From: Streptomyces sp. Je 1-79
Lineage (GTDB): Bacteria; Actinomycetota; Actinomycetes; Streptomycetales; Streptomycetaceae
Length of the DNA: 64,000 nt
NCBI RefSeq assembly: GCF_025195125.1
Contig: NZ_JAMGSL010000013.1
Coordinates: 1 to 64,000 of the forward strand
Direction of reading: 5' to 3'
Shown: in pieces, positions 8,005-17,625 of the stretch
How the letters are laid out: the number at the start of each line of letters is the position of its first letter
Numbering within the stretch: position 1 is the stretch's first letter
Made by a program: the position numbers and the translations under genes
Notes under the pieces: model-generated
What the model was told of the DNA's origin: nothing
Databases searched by the model: none
What the model saw: the letters and a program-made list of their open reading frames with translations, nothing else

Positions 8005-10338
8005 GTGGCCGCCGTCGACACCCATGTCATCGTCGTCGGCGCGGGCCCGGTCGGGCTGATGCTCGCCGGCGAGCTCCGGCTCGGCGGCGCGGACGTCGTC
8101 GTCCTGGAGCAGCGGTCCACCCCCACCACGGAGTCCCGCGCCTCGACCCTGCACGCGCGGACCATGGAGCTGCTGCACCAGCGGGGGCTGCTCGACACCC
8201 TCGGGACCCCGCCGCACGTGCCCATGGGCCACTTCGGCGGGATCCCGCTCGACCTGCGGCTCGACAGCCCGTACGCGGGCCAGTGGAAGGTCCCGCAGAC
8301 GCGGACCGAGGAGCTGCTCGGCACCTGGGCGCGCGGCCTGGGCGCCGGGCTGCGCCGCGGCCACACCGTCCGGGGCCTCACCCGGCACGCCGACCGGGTC
8401 GAGGTCGAGGCGGACGGTCCGCGGGGGCCGGTACGGCTCTCCGCCCGCTATGTCGTCGGCTGCGACGGCGAGCAGAGCGCGGTGCGGGCGCTGGGCGGAT
8501 TCGACTTCCCCGGCACCTCCGCCGAGCGGGAGCTGATCCGGGCCGACGTCGACGGCATCGAGATCCCCGACCGGCGCTTCCAGCGCCTCGACAGGGGGCT
8601 GGCCATCGCGGCACGCGGCGGCGGGCTCACCCGGGTCATGGTCCACGAGTTCGGCCGCGCCGCCGTGCCGCGCACAGGGGAGCCGGAGTTCGGCGAGCTC
8701 GCCGAGGTGTGGCGCACGGTCACCGGGGAGGACATCACGGCCGGTGTGCCGGTCTGGGTCAACTCCTTCGGCGACGCCTCGCGCCTCGCCGCCCGCTACC
8801 GCGACGGGCGGGTGCTGCTCGCCGGCGACGCCGCCCACCAGCAGATGCCGATCGGCGGCCAGGCGCTCAACCTCGGGCTCCAGGACGCCGTCAACCTCGG
8901 CTGGAAGCTGGCCGCGGTCGTCCTCGGCCGGGCTCCGGAGGAGCTGCTCGACAGCTACCACGAGGAGCGGCACGCGGTGGGCCGCGAGGTGCTGGCCGAC
9001 ATCGGCGCCCAGGCGCGGCTGCTGCTCGGCGGACCCGAGGTGGAGCCGCTGCGCTCCGTCCTGGCCGAGCTGATCGCGTACGAGCCCGTACGGCGCCACC
9101 TCGCCGGTGCGATCAGCGGACTGTCCATCCGTTACGGCTCCGGTCACCCGCACGACCTGACCGGCGCGCGGCTCCCGGACACCGCGCTCACCGTCGACGG
9201 CGCGGCCACGTCCACGTCCGCGCTGCTGCGCGGCGGCCGCGGGGTCCTGCTCGTCCCGGCACCCGGGCGGGCGGCGCCCGGTGAGGAACTGCGCGAGGCG
9301 GCCGCGCGCTGGTCCGGCGCCGTGGACGTCGTCACCGCCGGCGCCCCGGCCGGGGCGCCGTGGGGCGACGCGGCCGCCGTCCTGGTGCGCCCCGACGGGT
9401 ACGTCGCCTGGGCCGGTTCCGACGAGCAGGGCCTGCGGGCCGCGCTCGGCCGCTGGTTCGGCGACGCCGCCCCCCACGCCCGGGAGGGCGCCTGGCAGGC
9501 GTCGGGCGTCCGGCAGGGGCGGCGGGGCGCCTGGCACACCACCACACACGACCTTCATCACAGCAGGAGAGGGACCATGGGCAACCTGACCGGCAAGACG
9601 GCACTCGTCACCGGCGCCAGCCGCGGAATGGGCCGGGCGACCGCCGAGCGCCTGGCCCGCGAGGGCGCGCTCGTCGCCGTGCACTACTCGACGAGCAAGG
9701 AGGCGGCCGACGAGGTCGTCGCCCGTATCGAGAAGGACGGCGGCCGGGCCTTCGCCGTCCGGGCCGAGCTCGGCGTGCCGGGCGACGTCCACGAGCTGTT
9801 CCTCGGCCTGGAGGAGGGGCTGAAGGACCGCACCGGTTCGACGGAGCTGAACATCGTCGTGAACAACGCCGGTGTGATGGGCGGACTGAAGCCGGAGGAC
9901 ACCACCCCCGAGAAGTTCGACCGGCTCGTCGCGGTCAACGCCAAGGCGCCGTTCTTCATCATCCAGCGGGCCCTGACGAACATGCCCGACGGCGGGCGGA
10001 TCATCAACATCTCCTCGGGCCTCACGCGCTTCGCCAACCCGGACGAGATCGCCTACGCCATGACCAAGGGCGCCGTGGAGATGCTCGCGCTGCACTTCGC
10101 CAAGCACCTCGGGCCGCGCAACATCACCGTCAACAGCGTGGCGCCCGGCATCACGCGCAACGGCAGCCCCGTCTTCGACATCCCCGAGGCCGTCGAGCAG
10201 ATGGCCGCGCTCTCGGCCTTCAACCGGGTCGGCGAACCGAACGACGTCGCCGACGTGGTGGCCTTCCTCGCCTCCGACGACGCCCGCTGGATCACCGGCG
10301 CGTTCATCGACGCGACCGGCGGCACGCTCCTCGGCTGA
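8005..10338 (+). CDS. Fused FAD oxygenase - short-chain reductase (PgaM/UrdM type)
   Basis: A single 777-codon frame joins a PgaE-like flavoprotein to an SDR. Residues ~1-490 show GAGPVGLMLAGEL, VGCDGEQSAVR and GDAAHQQMPIGGQALN; residues ~491-524 are a Gly/Arg/Trp-containing linker; residues 525-777 show TGASRGMG, NNAG and the catalytic YAMTK. I chose GTG 8005, four bases past the aromatase stop, because the FAD motif begins a few residues later; the upstream Shine-Dalgarno is weak. UrdM and PgaM are known natural fusions of this kind that oxidise angucyclinone intermediates (C-12b chemistry) and reduce C-6. A good ribosome-binding site lies inside the gene before Met525. No stop or frameshift is seen at the junction. 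Confidence 0.9.
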   Translation: MAAVDTHVIVVGAGPVGLMLAGELRLGGADVVVLEQRSTPTTESRASTLHARTMELLHQRGLLDTLGTPPHVPMGHFGGIPLDLRLDSPYAGQWKVPQTRTEELLGTWARGLGAGLRRGHTVRGLTRHADRVEVEADGPRGPVRLSARYVVGCDGEQSAVRALGGFDFPGTSAERELIRADVDGIEIPDRRFQRLDRGLAIAARGGGLTRVMVHEFGRAAVPRTGEPEFGELAEVWRTVTGEDITAGVPVWVNSFGDASRLAARYRDGRVLLAGDAAHQQMPIGGQALNLGLQDAVNLGWKLAAVVLGRAPEELLDSYHEERHAVGREVLADIGAQARLLLGGPEVEPLRSVLAELIAYEPVRRHLAGAISGLSIRYGSGHPHDLTGARLPDTALTVDGAATSTSALLRGGRGVLLVPAPGRAAPGEELREAAARWSGAVDVVTAGAPAGAPWGDAAAVLVRPDGYVAWAGSDEQGLRAALGRWFGDAAPHAREGAWQASGVRQGRRGAWHTTTHDLHHSRRGTMGNLTGKTALVTGASRGMGRATAERLAREGALVAVHYSTSKEAADEVVARIEKDGGRAFAVRAELGVPGDVHELFLGLEEGLKDRTGSTELNIVVNNAGVMGGLKPEDTTPEKFDRLVAVNAKAPFFIIQRALTNMPDGGRIINISSGLTRFANPDEIAYAMTKGAVEMLALHFAKHLGPRNITVNSVAPGITRNGSPVFDIPEAVEQMAALSAFNRVGEPNDVADVVAFLASDDARWITGAFIDATGGTLLG
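9577..10338 (+). CDS. Nested in-frame reductase (PgaMred-like) from an internal start
   Basis: Inside the fusion gene, ATG 9577 is preceded by CAGGAGAGG at ideal spacing, stronger than the Shine-Dalgarno of the full gene at 8005. Translation from here gives a stand-alone 253-residue SDR starting MGNLTGKTALVTGASRG, a normal SDR length. For pgaM, a nested reductase produced from such an internal start was reported to complex with the full-length protein. I therefore annotate a likely second product. Whether both are made here is an inference from the signal. Confidence 0.65.
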   Translation: MGNLTGKTALVTGASRGMGRATAERLAREGALVAVHYSTSKEAADEVVARIEKDGGRAFAVRAELGVPGDVHELFLGLEEGLKDRTGSTELNIVVNNAGVMGGLKPEDTTPEKFDRLVAVNAKAPFFIIQRALTNMPDGGRIINISSGLTRFANPDEIAYAMTKGAVEMLALHFAKHLGPRNITVNSVAPGITRNGSPVFDIPEAVEQMAALSAFNRVGEPNDVADVVAFLASDDARWITGAFIDATGGTLLG

Positions 10339-10401
10339 GCGTACGAGGGCGCGCGCCGCCCGGCCGTACCGGCTCCGCCCGCCTCGAAGTGAAGGAGGAC
10401 C

Positions 10402-11874
10402 GTGCCCAGTTCGACTTCCCCGTCACGGACGGCGGCGCCGCTGCCGGTGCCGGCCGGGACCTGGACGCTCCGCCTCTGGGGACTGCTCTTCGTCCTCGCC
10501 GGCAACATGCTCATCGACGCCCTCGAAGTGTCGGTGGTCGTCGTCGCCCTCCCGTCGATCGGCGCGGACCTCGGTCTGCCGCTCACCTCGGCGCAGTGGA
10601 CGATGACCGGCTTCGCCATCGGTTTCGGCGGGCTGATGCTCTTCGGCGGCCGGGTCGTCGCGCTGCTCGGCCGGCGGCGCGTCTACCTCGCCGCACTGCT
10701 CGGCTTCGCGGCGGCGTCGGTGGCCGGAGCCCTGGCCGCCGACCCCACGCTGCTGATGGCCACCCGGGTGATCAAGGGGTTCTGCGCCGCGCTCACCGCG
10801 CCGACCGGGCTCGCCATCATCTCCACCGAGTTCCCGGCGGGCCCGGCCAGGGACCGGGCGCTCTCCGTGTACACGCTCTTCGGCGCGAGCGGCTTCACGG
10901 CCGGGCTGCTGCTGTCCGGAGCGCTGACGGCGGTCGACTGGCGGCTGACCCTCGCCTTCCCGGCCCCCGTCGTGCTCGTGCTCTTCCTCTGCGGGCTCCG
11001 GCTCATCCCGGGACCCGGTCCGGACGGCGGCGGACCGCCACCCGGCGGGGAGCCCCGGCGGTACGACGTGGCCGGGGCCGCCACCTTCGCGGGCGGGCTG
11101 CTCGCCCTGGTCGCCGGCATCGTCTCCGTACCGTCGCACGGGTGGGACGATCCGCGCTCGGGCGGGCTGCTCGTCCTGGCCGCACTGCTCTTCGCGGCCT
11201 TCGCGCTGGTCGAACGCCGCTCCCCGCAGCCCCTCGTGCGCTTCTCCGCCTTCCGGGGCGCGCTGGCCCGCTCGGCGCTCGGGGCCGCGTGCCTCAACGG
11301 CTCGTACCTGGGCCTGCTGCTGGTCCTCACGTACCAACTGCAGACCCTGCACGGCTGGTCCCCGCTGCGGACGGCGCTGGCCTTCCTGCCGGCCGCCCTC
11401 CCGCTCGCGGTGACCGCGCTGCTGTCCGGGCGCCTCGTCGCCGCCTTCGGCGCCCCCCGGCTCATCGCCGTGGGCGCGCTCTTCCCCCTGGCCGGCTATC
11501 TGCTCCTCCTGGGCCAGACCTGGCCGCTGTCCTACGGCTCCGCGGTGCTGCCGACGATGCTGCTGGTCGGGGCCGGGTTCGTGCTCTCCTTCGCCGCGCT
11601 GAACATGCAGGCGACCTCCGGACTGCCTCCGGCGGAACGGGGGACGGGCAGCGGCCTCTACCAGACCGCCGTCCAGGCGGCGGCCGCGGTCGTACCGGCC
11701 GTGGTCGCCGCGCTGCTCACCGCCGGCCGGCCTGCCGCGGGCGCCCCGCCGGCGGAGGTACTGGCCGCCTGCCGGCCCGCCCTCGTCCTGGTCGCCGTCA
11801 TCGGAGCGGCCGGCCTGCTCACCGGCGTGGCGGGCGTGCTCGCCACACGGGGCGACCGGCCCGGGGCCGTATGA
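10402..11874 (+). CDS. MFS drug-efflux transporter (DHA2/EmrB-QacA type)
   Basis: This 490-residue integral membrane protein has about 14 hydrophobic segments. The first-helix region NMLIDALEVSVVVVALPSIG and the following GGRVVALLGRRR loop correspond to motifs D1 and A of 14-TM multidrug antiporters. GAAGGAGG precedes GTG 10402. Placed inside the polyketide cluster, it most likely exports the angucycline and gives self-resistance. Its tail GDRPGAV and stop sit in a 57-base duplication that also contains the start of the next gene. Confidence 0.92.
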   Translation: MPSSTSPSRTAAPLPVPAGTWTLRLWGLLFVLAGNMLIDALEVSVVVVALPSIGADLGLPLTSAQWTMTGFAIGFGGLMLFGGRVVALLGRRRVYLAALLGFAAASVAGALAADPTLLMATRVIKGFCAALTAPTGLAIISTEFPAGPARDRALSVYTLFGASGFTAGLLLSGALTAVDWRLTLAFPAPVVLVLFLCGLRLIPGPGPDGGGPPPGGEPRRYDVAGAATFAGGLLALVAGIVSVPSHGWDDPRSGGLLVLAALLFAAFALVERRSPQPLVRFSAFRGALARSALGAACLNGSYLGLLLVLTYQLQTLHGWSPLRTALAFLPAALPLAVTALLSGRLVAAFGAPRLIAVGALFPLAGYLLLLGQTWPLSYGSAVLPTMLLVGAGFVLSFAALNMQATSGLPPAERGTGSGLYQTAVQAAAAVVPAVVAALLTAGRPAAGAPPAEVLAACRPALVLVAVIGAAGLLTGVAGVLATRGDRPGAV

Positions 11875-11957
11875 CGGCTCCACCCACCGACGACGCCGCC
11901 GCCGCGGGGCGAGCGCCCCGGGGCCGTATGACGGCTCCACCCACCGACGACGCCGCC
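11860..11957. repeat. 41-base direct repeat (57-base period) duplicating the MFS stop / PPTase start junction
   Basis: Bases 11860-11900 recur exactly at 11917-11957. Each copy encodes the MFS tail RPGAV, an ATGA stop-start overlap, and the PPTase N terminus MTAPPTDDAA. The 57-base period is a multiple of three, so both frames stay in register. The second copy would read GERPGAV-stop in the MFS frame, against GDRPGAV-stop in the first. This looks like a tandem duplication of a gene boundary. Confidence 0.95.
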
Positions 11958-12706
11958 CACCTCCCGTACACACCGCCCGTCCGCCTCGTCATGGCACCGG
12001 ACCACCTCGACCTGTGGCTGGTGCGCGGGCCGGAACCCGAGGCCCTGGCCGGGCTGCTGGCGGCACCCGAACTGAGCGCCCGCGAACGGGAGCGCGCGGC
12101 CGGCTTCCGGCGGCCGCGCGACGCCGCCCTCTACGCGGCCGCGCACCTGGCGCTGCGCCGGGTGCTCGGCGGCTACCTCCGGGTGGCGCCGACCGACGTG
12201 CCCTTCGTCCGCGAACCCTGCCCGGGGTGCGGCGGCCCGCACGGCCGGCCCGCACTCGCCCACGACGGGCCGCCGCTGCACTTCTCCCTCGGACACAGCC
12301 ACGGCCTCGCCCTCTTCGCGGTCGCCGCCACCGTCCTCGGCGTCGACGTGCAGCGGGTGCCGGGCGCGGCGACGGTCGGCTACGTCGGCCGGATGCTGCA
12401 CCCGGACGAGCGCGCCGAACTCACCGCCCGCCGACCGCCGCCACGCCATGTCTTCGGCCAGCTCTGGGCGAGGAAGGAGGCGTATCTGAAAGCGCTCGGC
12501 ACGGGCCTCTCGCGCGGTACGGCCCTCGACTACGTCGGCGCCGACCCCACGCACCGGCCCCCCGGCTGGACCTTCATCGACATCCCGTGCGGCCCGGAGC
12601 ACCAGGCCGCCGTCGCCCTCCGCGGAGAGTGGCCCGCCCGGATCCGGACGCGGTGGCTGGGGGCGGGGGCGGCACGCACCGACCACGAATCCAAGTCAGG
12701 AGAGTG

Positions 12707-12707
<1 letters not shown>
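11871..12707 (+). CDS. Sfp-type 4'-phosphopantetheinyl transferase
   Basis: This 278-residue enzyme (259 from the second ATG at 11928) transfers phosphopantetheine from CoA to carrier proteins, here presumably Ser43 of the ACP. It shows LHFSLGHSHG, the Mg-binding region LGVDVQRV (the usual second acidic residue is replaced by Gln), and the signature WARKEAYLKALG starting at Trp199. A Cys-rich GCGGPHG segment precedes these. Both starts overlap a TGA as ATGA. Because of the junction duplication the N terminus may carry MTAPPTDDAA twice. Its stop overlaps the next gene by one base. Confidence 0.92.
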
Positions 12708-14310
<1,603 letters not shown>

Positions 14311-14314
<4 letters not shown>

Positions 14315-14580
14315 GCGCGGACCCGGGCGACGAGGCCCGGACCGGCGGCGCGCCGGCCGGCCGGTCCGAGGACCAGGCCCTCGTCATCAAGGTCGTCAAG
14401 GGCCGCGCGGAACCGGGCGAGCTCGCCGCCCTCACCGCCGTGCTGCTCGCCCGCGCCGCCGCGCTGGGCCAGGCGGTTCCCGTACCCGCGGGACCGGCGC
14501 TCGCCGGCTGGCAGCGCCCGGAACGCGTTCCCCACCACCGGGACCCGCGCGGAAGGCGGGCCCCCGCGGAACGCCGCTGA
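14311..14580 (+). CDS. Acyl-CoA carboxylase epsilon subunit
   Basis: This 89-residue protein overlaps the beta-subunit stop (GTGA at 14311-14314). Its middle, LVIKVVKGRAEPGELAALTA, matches the V-R-G-x-P-x-x-E-L-A-A-L pattern of the small epsilon subunits that bind and stimulate actinobacterial carboxylase beta subunits, and a Trp-Gln-Arg segment follows as usual. The tail is Arg/Pro-rich. It confirms a complete alpha-beta-epsilon carboxylase set for the cluster. Confidence 0.85.
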
Positions 14581-14638
14581 CAGGGAGCCCCGGGCAGAGC
14601 CGACAGGGAGCCCCGGACAGACAGGGAGACCCGGACAG
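14580..14638. repeat. Three ~18-base direct repeats upstream of the proline-rich peptide
   Basis: Copies of ACAGGGAGCCCCGGRCAG begin at 14580, 14603 and 14621; the third has one change (GAGACCC). Each contains AGGGAG, a possible ribosome-binding core, and another AGGGAG-like GAAGGGAG follows before GTG 14652. They lie in the gap between the epsilon subunit and the 82-residue gene. Confidence 0.85.
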
Positions 14639-14651
14639 AAGGGAGCAAGCA

Positions 14652-14900
14652 GTGGACACAGGGACACTCGCCCCGCCCGCCGCACCGACGGTGGGCGGGG
14701 CCACCGCGCCGCCCGTGCCGCTGACGGCGGCGCCGACCGTACGGACCACGGAGCGGCCCGCGCCGCCGCGGGTCAGCGGACCGCCCGCGCGGCCCGCGGT
14801 ACCGCCCACGCCGCCCGGGCCCGCCGTCGCGCCGCCCGTGCTGCTGGCCGGCGAGGAGAACGACGAGGCCGATCCGCACATCGTGCGCGGCATCGACTGA
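14652..14900 (+). CDS. Short proline/alanine-rich hypothetical protein
   Basis: An 82-residue frame starts at GTG 14652 behind GAAGGGAGCAAGCA. About the first 60 residues are Pro/Ala/Thr/Val-rich low complexity; the end is acidic, GEENDEADPHIVRGID. I do not recognise a family. It sits between the carboxylase epsilon subunit and the alpha/beta hydrolase, all on one strand with short gaps, so it probably belongs to the cluster transcript. No peptide-maturation genes are nearby. It could be a small accessory protein or a non-functional frame, though the good ribosome-binding site argues for translation. Confidence 0.55.
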   Translation: MDTGTLAPPAAPTVGGATAPPVPLTAAPTVRTTERPAPPRVSGPPARPAVPPTPPGPAVAPPVLLAGEENDEADPHIVRGID

Positions 14901-14920
14901 CACGACGAGGGGGACAGGCC

Positions 14921-15841
14921 ATGACCGTGCCGACACGCCCACCGACCACATCCGGCGGCGTCCGCCGCATCACGCTGGAGCACGCGGGAATCCCCCTGTC
15001 GGGGCTGCTGATCGAGCCCCGGCACGTCCCCCCGCGCGCGGTGGTGGTGTGTCTGCACGGCGGGGGGATGAGCGCCGCCTACTTCGACGGCCAGGCTCAC
15101 CCGGACCTCTCCCTGCTCACCCTCGGGGCCCGCCTCGGCTACACGGTGCTGGCCCTGGACCGCCCCGGCTACGGGGAGTCGGCCGCGGTGCTTCCGGAGG
15201 GACAGAGCCCGGCCGAACAGGCCGTCACCCTGCGCGGCGCGCTGCGCGGCTTCGCCGCCACGCACGACACCGGAGCGGGGCTGTTCCTCGTGGCGCACTC
15301 CTACGGTGGCAAGGTGGCGCTCACGATGGCCGCCGACTGGCCCGCGGGCGAGCTGATCGGGCTCGACGTCTCGGGCTGCGGAAGCCGGTACGTCGCCGAG
15401 GCGGCCCGGCACATCGGTGCCCCGGGCCGTACGAACCACATGCTGAACTGGGGCCCGCTGCGCCTCTATCCGCCCGGCACCTTCCGGTCCAGCGCGACCG
15501 TCGTCTCGCCGGTGCCGGCCCGGGAGCGGCAGGAGTGGCGGAGCTGGCCCGAGCGCTACCGCCGGATCGCCGCCCGTCTCCGGCTGCCCGTCCGGCTCAC
15601 CTTCGCCGAGCACGAGGCCTGGTGGCACCACGACGAGGCGGCCATCGACGAACTGACCCGCCCGCTCGCCGCGCCGCACACGGTCGACCGGCTGCCGGAC
15701 GCGGGGCACAACATCAGCCTCGGCTGGTCGGCGCGCGCCTACCACCTGCGGGTGCTGGCGTTCCTGGAGGAGTGCCTCGCCGCCAAGGAGGCCAAGGTGA
15801 CCGGGCGTTCGGTTTCGGCCACGTCAACTGGCCGTATATGA
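14921..15841 (+). CDS. Alpha/beta hydrolase
   Basis: This 306-residue cytosolic protein has the alpha/beta hydrolase fold: oxyanion region LHGGGMSAAYFD, nucleophile Ser127 in VAHSYGGK, and catalytic His263 in DAGHNIS. ATG 14921 is preceded by GAGGGGGACAGG. In this position it might hydrolyse an ester or lactone formed by the questin-oxidase-like protein, or release and edit polyketide intermediates; that link is inferred. A 235-base gap follows, so it is probably the last gene of its transcript. Confidence 0.85.
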   Translation: MTVPTRPPTTSGGVRRITLEHAGIPLSGLLIEPRHVPPRAVVVCLHGGGMSAAYFDGQAHPDLSLLTLGARLGYTVLALDRPGYGESAAVLPEGQSPAEQAVTLRGALRGFAATHDTGAGLFLVAHSYGGKVALTMAADWPAGELIGLDVSGCGSRYVAEAARHIGAPGRTNHMLNWGPLRLYPPGTFRSSATVVSPVPARERQEWRSWPERYRRIAARLRLPVRLTFAEHEAWWHHDEAAIDELTRPLAAPHTVDRLPDAGHNISLGWSARAYHLRVLAFLEECLAAKEAKVTGRSVSATSTGRI

Positions 15842-15848
15842 ACGGCAT

Positions 15849-15877
15849 TTGACGCGTCGAACTCGCTCTGTCACGCT
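15849..15877 (+). promoter_or_regulatory. Possible promoter upstream of the multicopper oxidase
   Basis: TTGACG at 15849-15854 is followed, 17 bases later, by CACGCT, an acceptable but weak Streptomyces -10 box. The 15842-16076 gap is otherwise featureless except for TTTTCGGGA at 15877. A separate promoter here would let the oxidase be expressed apart from the hydrolase. Confidence 0.3.
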
Positions 15878-16076
15878 TTTCGGGACGGCACAGGTGTGTC
15901 TTCTTCCCGGTGCGGCCTCCTTCACGAGTCGAGCCCCCGGATTCTCCCCGACCGTCTCGCACCCGCTCGCAGCCTCCCCTCTCCGGCGTTCGCCCACGGC
16001 GACGGCTGCACGGGTCTGCCCCCCAGTGGAAGCTCCGGCACCGTGGCTTCCCCTGCCCACTTTCAGGAGGACATCC

Positions 16077-17543
16077 ATGGTCACCCGACGCACTGCCATC
16101 GGCGCGGGCCTGGCAGCGGTGGGATCGACGCTGGTCACCGGCGCCGCGCTCACCCCCCTGCTGGCCGGCCGCCCCGCAGACGTCGACCCGACGGGCACCG
16201 CGACGACGGGGCAGGCCAAGAACGCGGCGGCGGCCGACACGATCGACCGCTTCCGTCTCGCCATGCCCGTGCCGCCGGTCCTCGCCCCGGTCTCGACCAG
16301 GGGAGGCCGGGACGTGTACGACATCACGATGCGCCCGGGCACGACCGAGATCCTCCCCGGCATCCGGACCGACGTGCTGACGTACAACGGCAGTTTCCCC
16401 GGCCCCACCCTCAAGGCGCGCTCCCGGCGTCCCGTGGTCGTCCGCCAGCGCAACCGGCTGACCATGCCGACCTCCGTCCACCTGCACGGCGCGTCGGTCC
16501 CGGTCTCCAGCGACGGCGCCCCGATGGACACCATCGCGCCCGGCGACAGCCGCACCTACGTGTACCCGAACCGGCAGCCGCACGCCTCGCTCTGGTACCA
16601 CGACCACGCGCACCACATGGAGTCCGAGCACGTCTACCGGGGCCTGGCCGGCTCGTACCTGCTCACCGATGCCCTCGAGCGGATGCTCCCGCTGCCCACC
16701 GGCGCGTACGACGTCCCCATCGCCATCCGTGACGCGCGCTTCGACGCCGAGGGACAGTTCGTCTACGCCATGGGCGACCAGGCGCGGACGACGATCCTCG
16801 CCAACGGCAAGGCCTACCCGCACTTCAAGGTCGCCGCGCGCAAGTACCGCTTCCGGCTGCTGAACTCCGCCAACATGCGGGCGTTCAACCTGCGGCTCGC
16901 CGACGGCTCGGAGATCGTCCAGATCGGCACGGACGGCGGTCTGCTGCCCCGCCCGCACACCACCGAGAGCATCTTCCTCTCCGCCGGTGAACGGGCCGAC
17001 GTCGTCATCGACTTCTCCCGCTACCCCGTCGGGACGAAGATCGTCCTGGAGAACACCGCGCCGCCCGGACCCGCCGACCAGATCGGCCAGGTGCTCCGCT
17101 TCGAGGTCGACCGCCGCGCGTACGACAACAGCGCCGTCCCGCGCTTCCTGCGGCCCCTGCGGCCGCTGCCGCAGCCGACCGGCGAGCGCACGATCAAGAT
17201 GTCCATGCAGCCGCCGAAGGCCTTCATGGACGACAAGGTCTACGACCACGAGCGCGTCGACGCCTGGGTGCGCCACGGCGCCAGCGAGATATGGACCGTC
17301 TTCAACGCCGGCCCGGCACCGCACAACTTCCATATGCACCTGGTGCAGTTCCGGGTGGTGGAGCGCAACGGCAAGGACCCGAACCCGGCGGACATGGGGC
17401 TGAAGGACACCGTCAACCTGCTGCCCGGCGAGACCGTGAAACTCCAGGCCACGTTCGACAGTTACCGCGGCGCGTACGTCTACCACTGCCACATGCTCGA
17501 CCACTCGGCGATGGGCATGATGGCGACGATGAAGATCGTCTGA
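16077..17543 (+). CDS. Tat-exported multicopper oxidase (CotA/bilirubin oxidase-like)
   Basis: This 488-residue protein begins with a twin-arginine signal, VTRRTAIGAGLAAVG, and an Ala-rich hydrophobic segment ending near residue 35. Copper-ligand motifs are complete: HLHG at 135-138, WYHDHAHH at 173-180, HNFHMHL at 416-422, and YHCHMLDHSAMGMM from 469, giving the T1 and T2/T3 centres. It oxidises phenolic substrates outside the cell while reducing O2 to water. CAGGAGG precedes ATG 16077. Next to an angucycline cluster it could oxidise or dimerise the exported phenol/quinone, but it may also be an unrelated laccase. The terminator at 17571 ends its transcript. Confidence 0.9.
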   Translation: MVTRRTAIGAGLAAVGSTLVTGAALTPLLAGRPADVDPTGTATTGQAKNAAAADTIDRFRLAMPVPPVLAPVSTRGGRDVYDITMRPGTTEILPGIRTDVLTYNGSFPGPTLKARSRRPVVVRQRNRLTMPTSVHLHGASVPVSSDGAPMDTIAPGDSRTYVYPNRQPHASLWYHDHAHHMESEHVYRGLAGSYLLTDALERMLPLPTGAYDVPIAIRDARFDAEGQFVYAMGDQARTTILANGKAYPHFKVAARKYRFRLLNSANMRAFNLRLADGSEIVQIGTDGGLLPRPHTTESIFLSAGERADVVIDFSRYPVGTKIVLENTAPPGPADQIGQVLRFEVDRRAYDNSAVPRFLRPLRPLPQPTGERTIKMSMQPPKAFMDDKVYDHERVDAWVRHGASEIWTVFNAGPAPHNFHMHLVQFRVVERNGKDPNPADMGLKDTVNLLPGETVKLQATFDSYRGAYVYHCHMLDHSAMGMMATMKIV

Positions 17544-17570
17544 CGCCTCGGACGAACCCCCGAGCCGACC

Positions 17571-17607
17571 GGCCCGCGTCCCCACCCGGGACGCGGGCCT
17601 TTCTTTT
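17571..17607 (+). terminator. Rho-independent terminator after the multicopper oxidase
   Basis: GGCCCGCGTCCC (17571-17582) and GGGACGCGGGCC (17588-17599) form a perfect 12-bp stem with a 5-base loop, followed by TTTCTTTTTT. It lies 28 bases after the oxidase stop and just before the TetR gene. Confidence 0.92.
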
Positions 17608-17625
17608 TTCCCGAAGGGTGAGTAA

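Noticed and set aside
9450..9600. The oxygenase-SDR junction as a lost stop codon or assembly error.
   Set aside because: Fused proteins of exactly this order are known (PgaM, UrdM), both domains are complete, and a plausible linker joins them.
14652..14900. A ribosomally made peptide (RiPP) precursor.
   Set aside because: No maturation enzyme, protease or dedicated transporter adjoins it, and the sequence lacks a typical leader-core layout.
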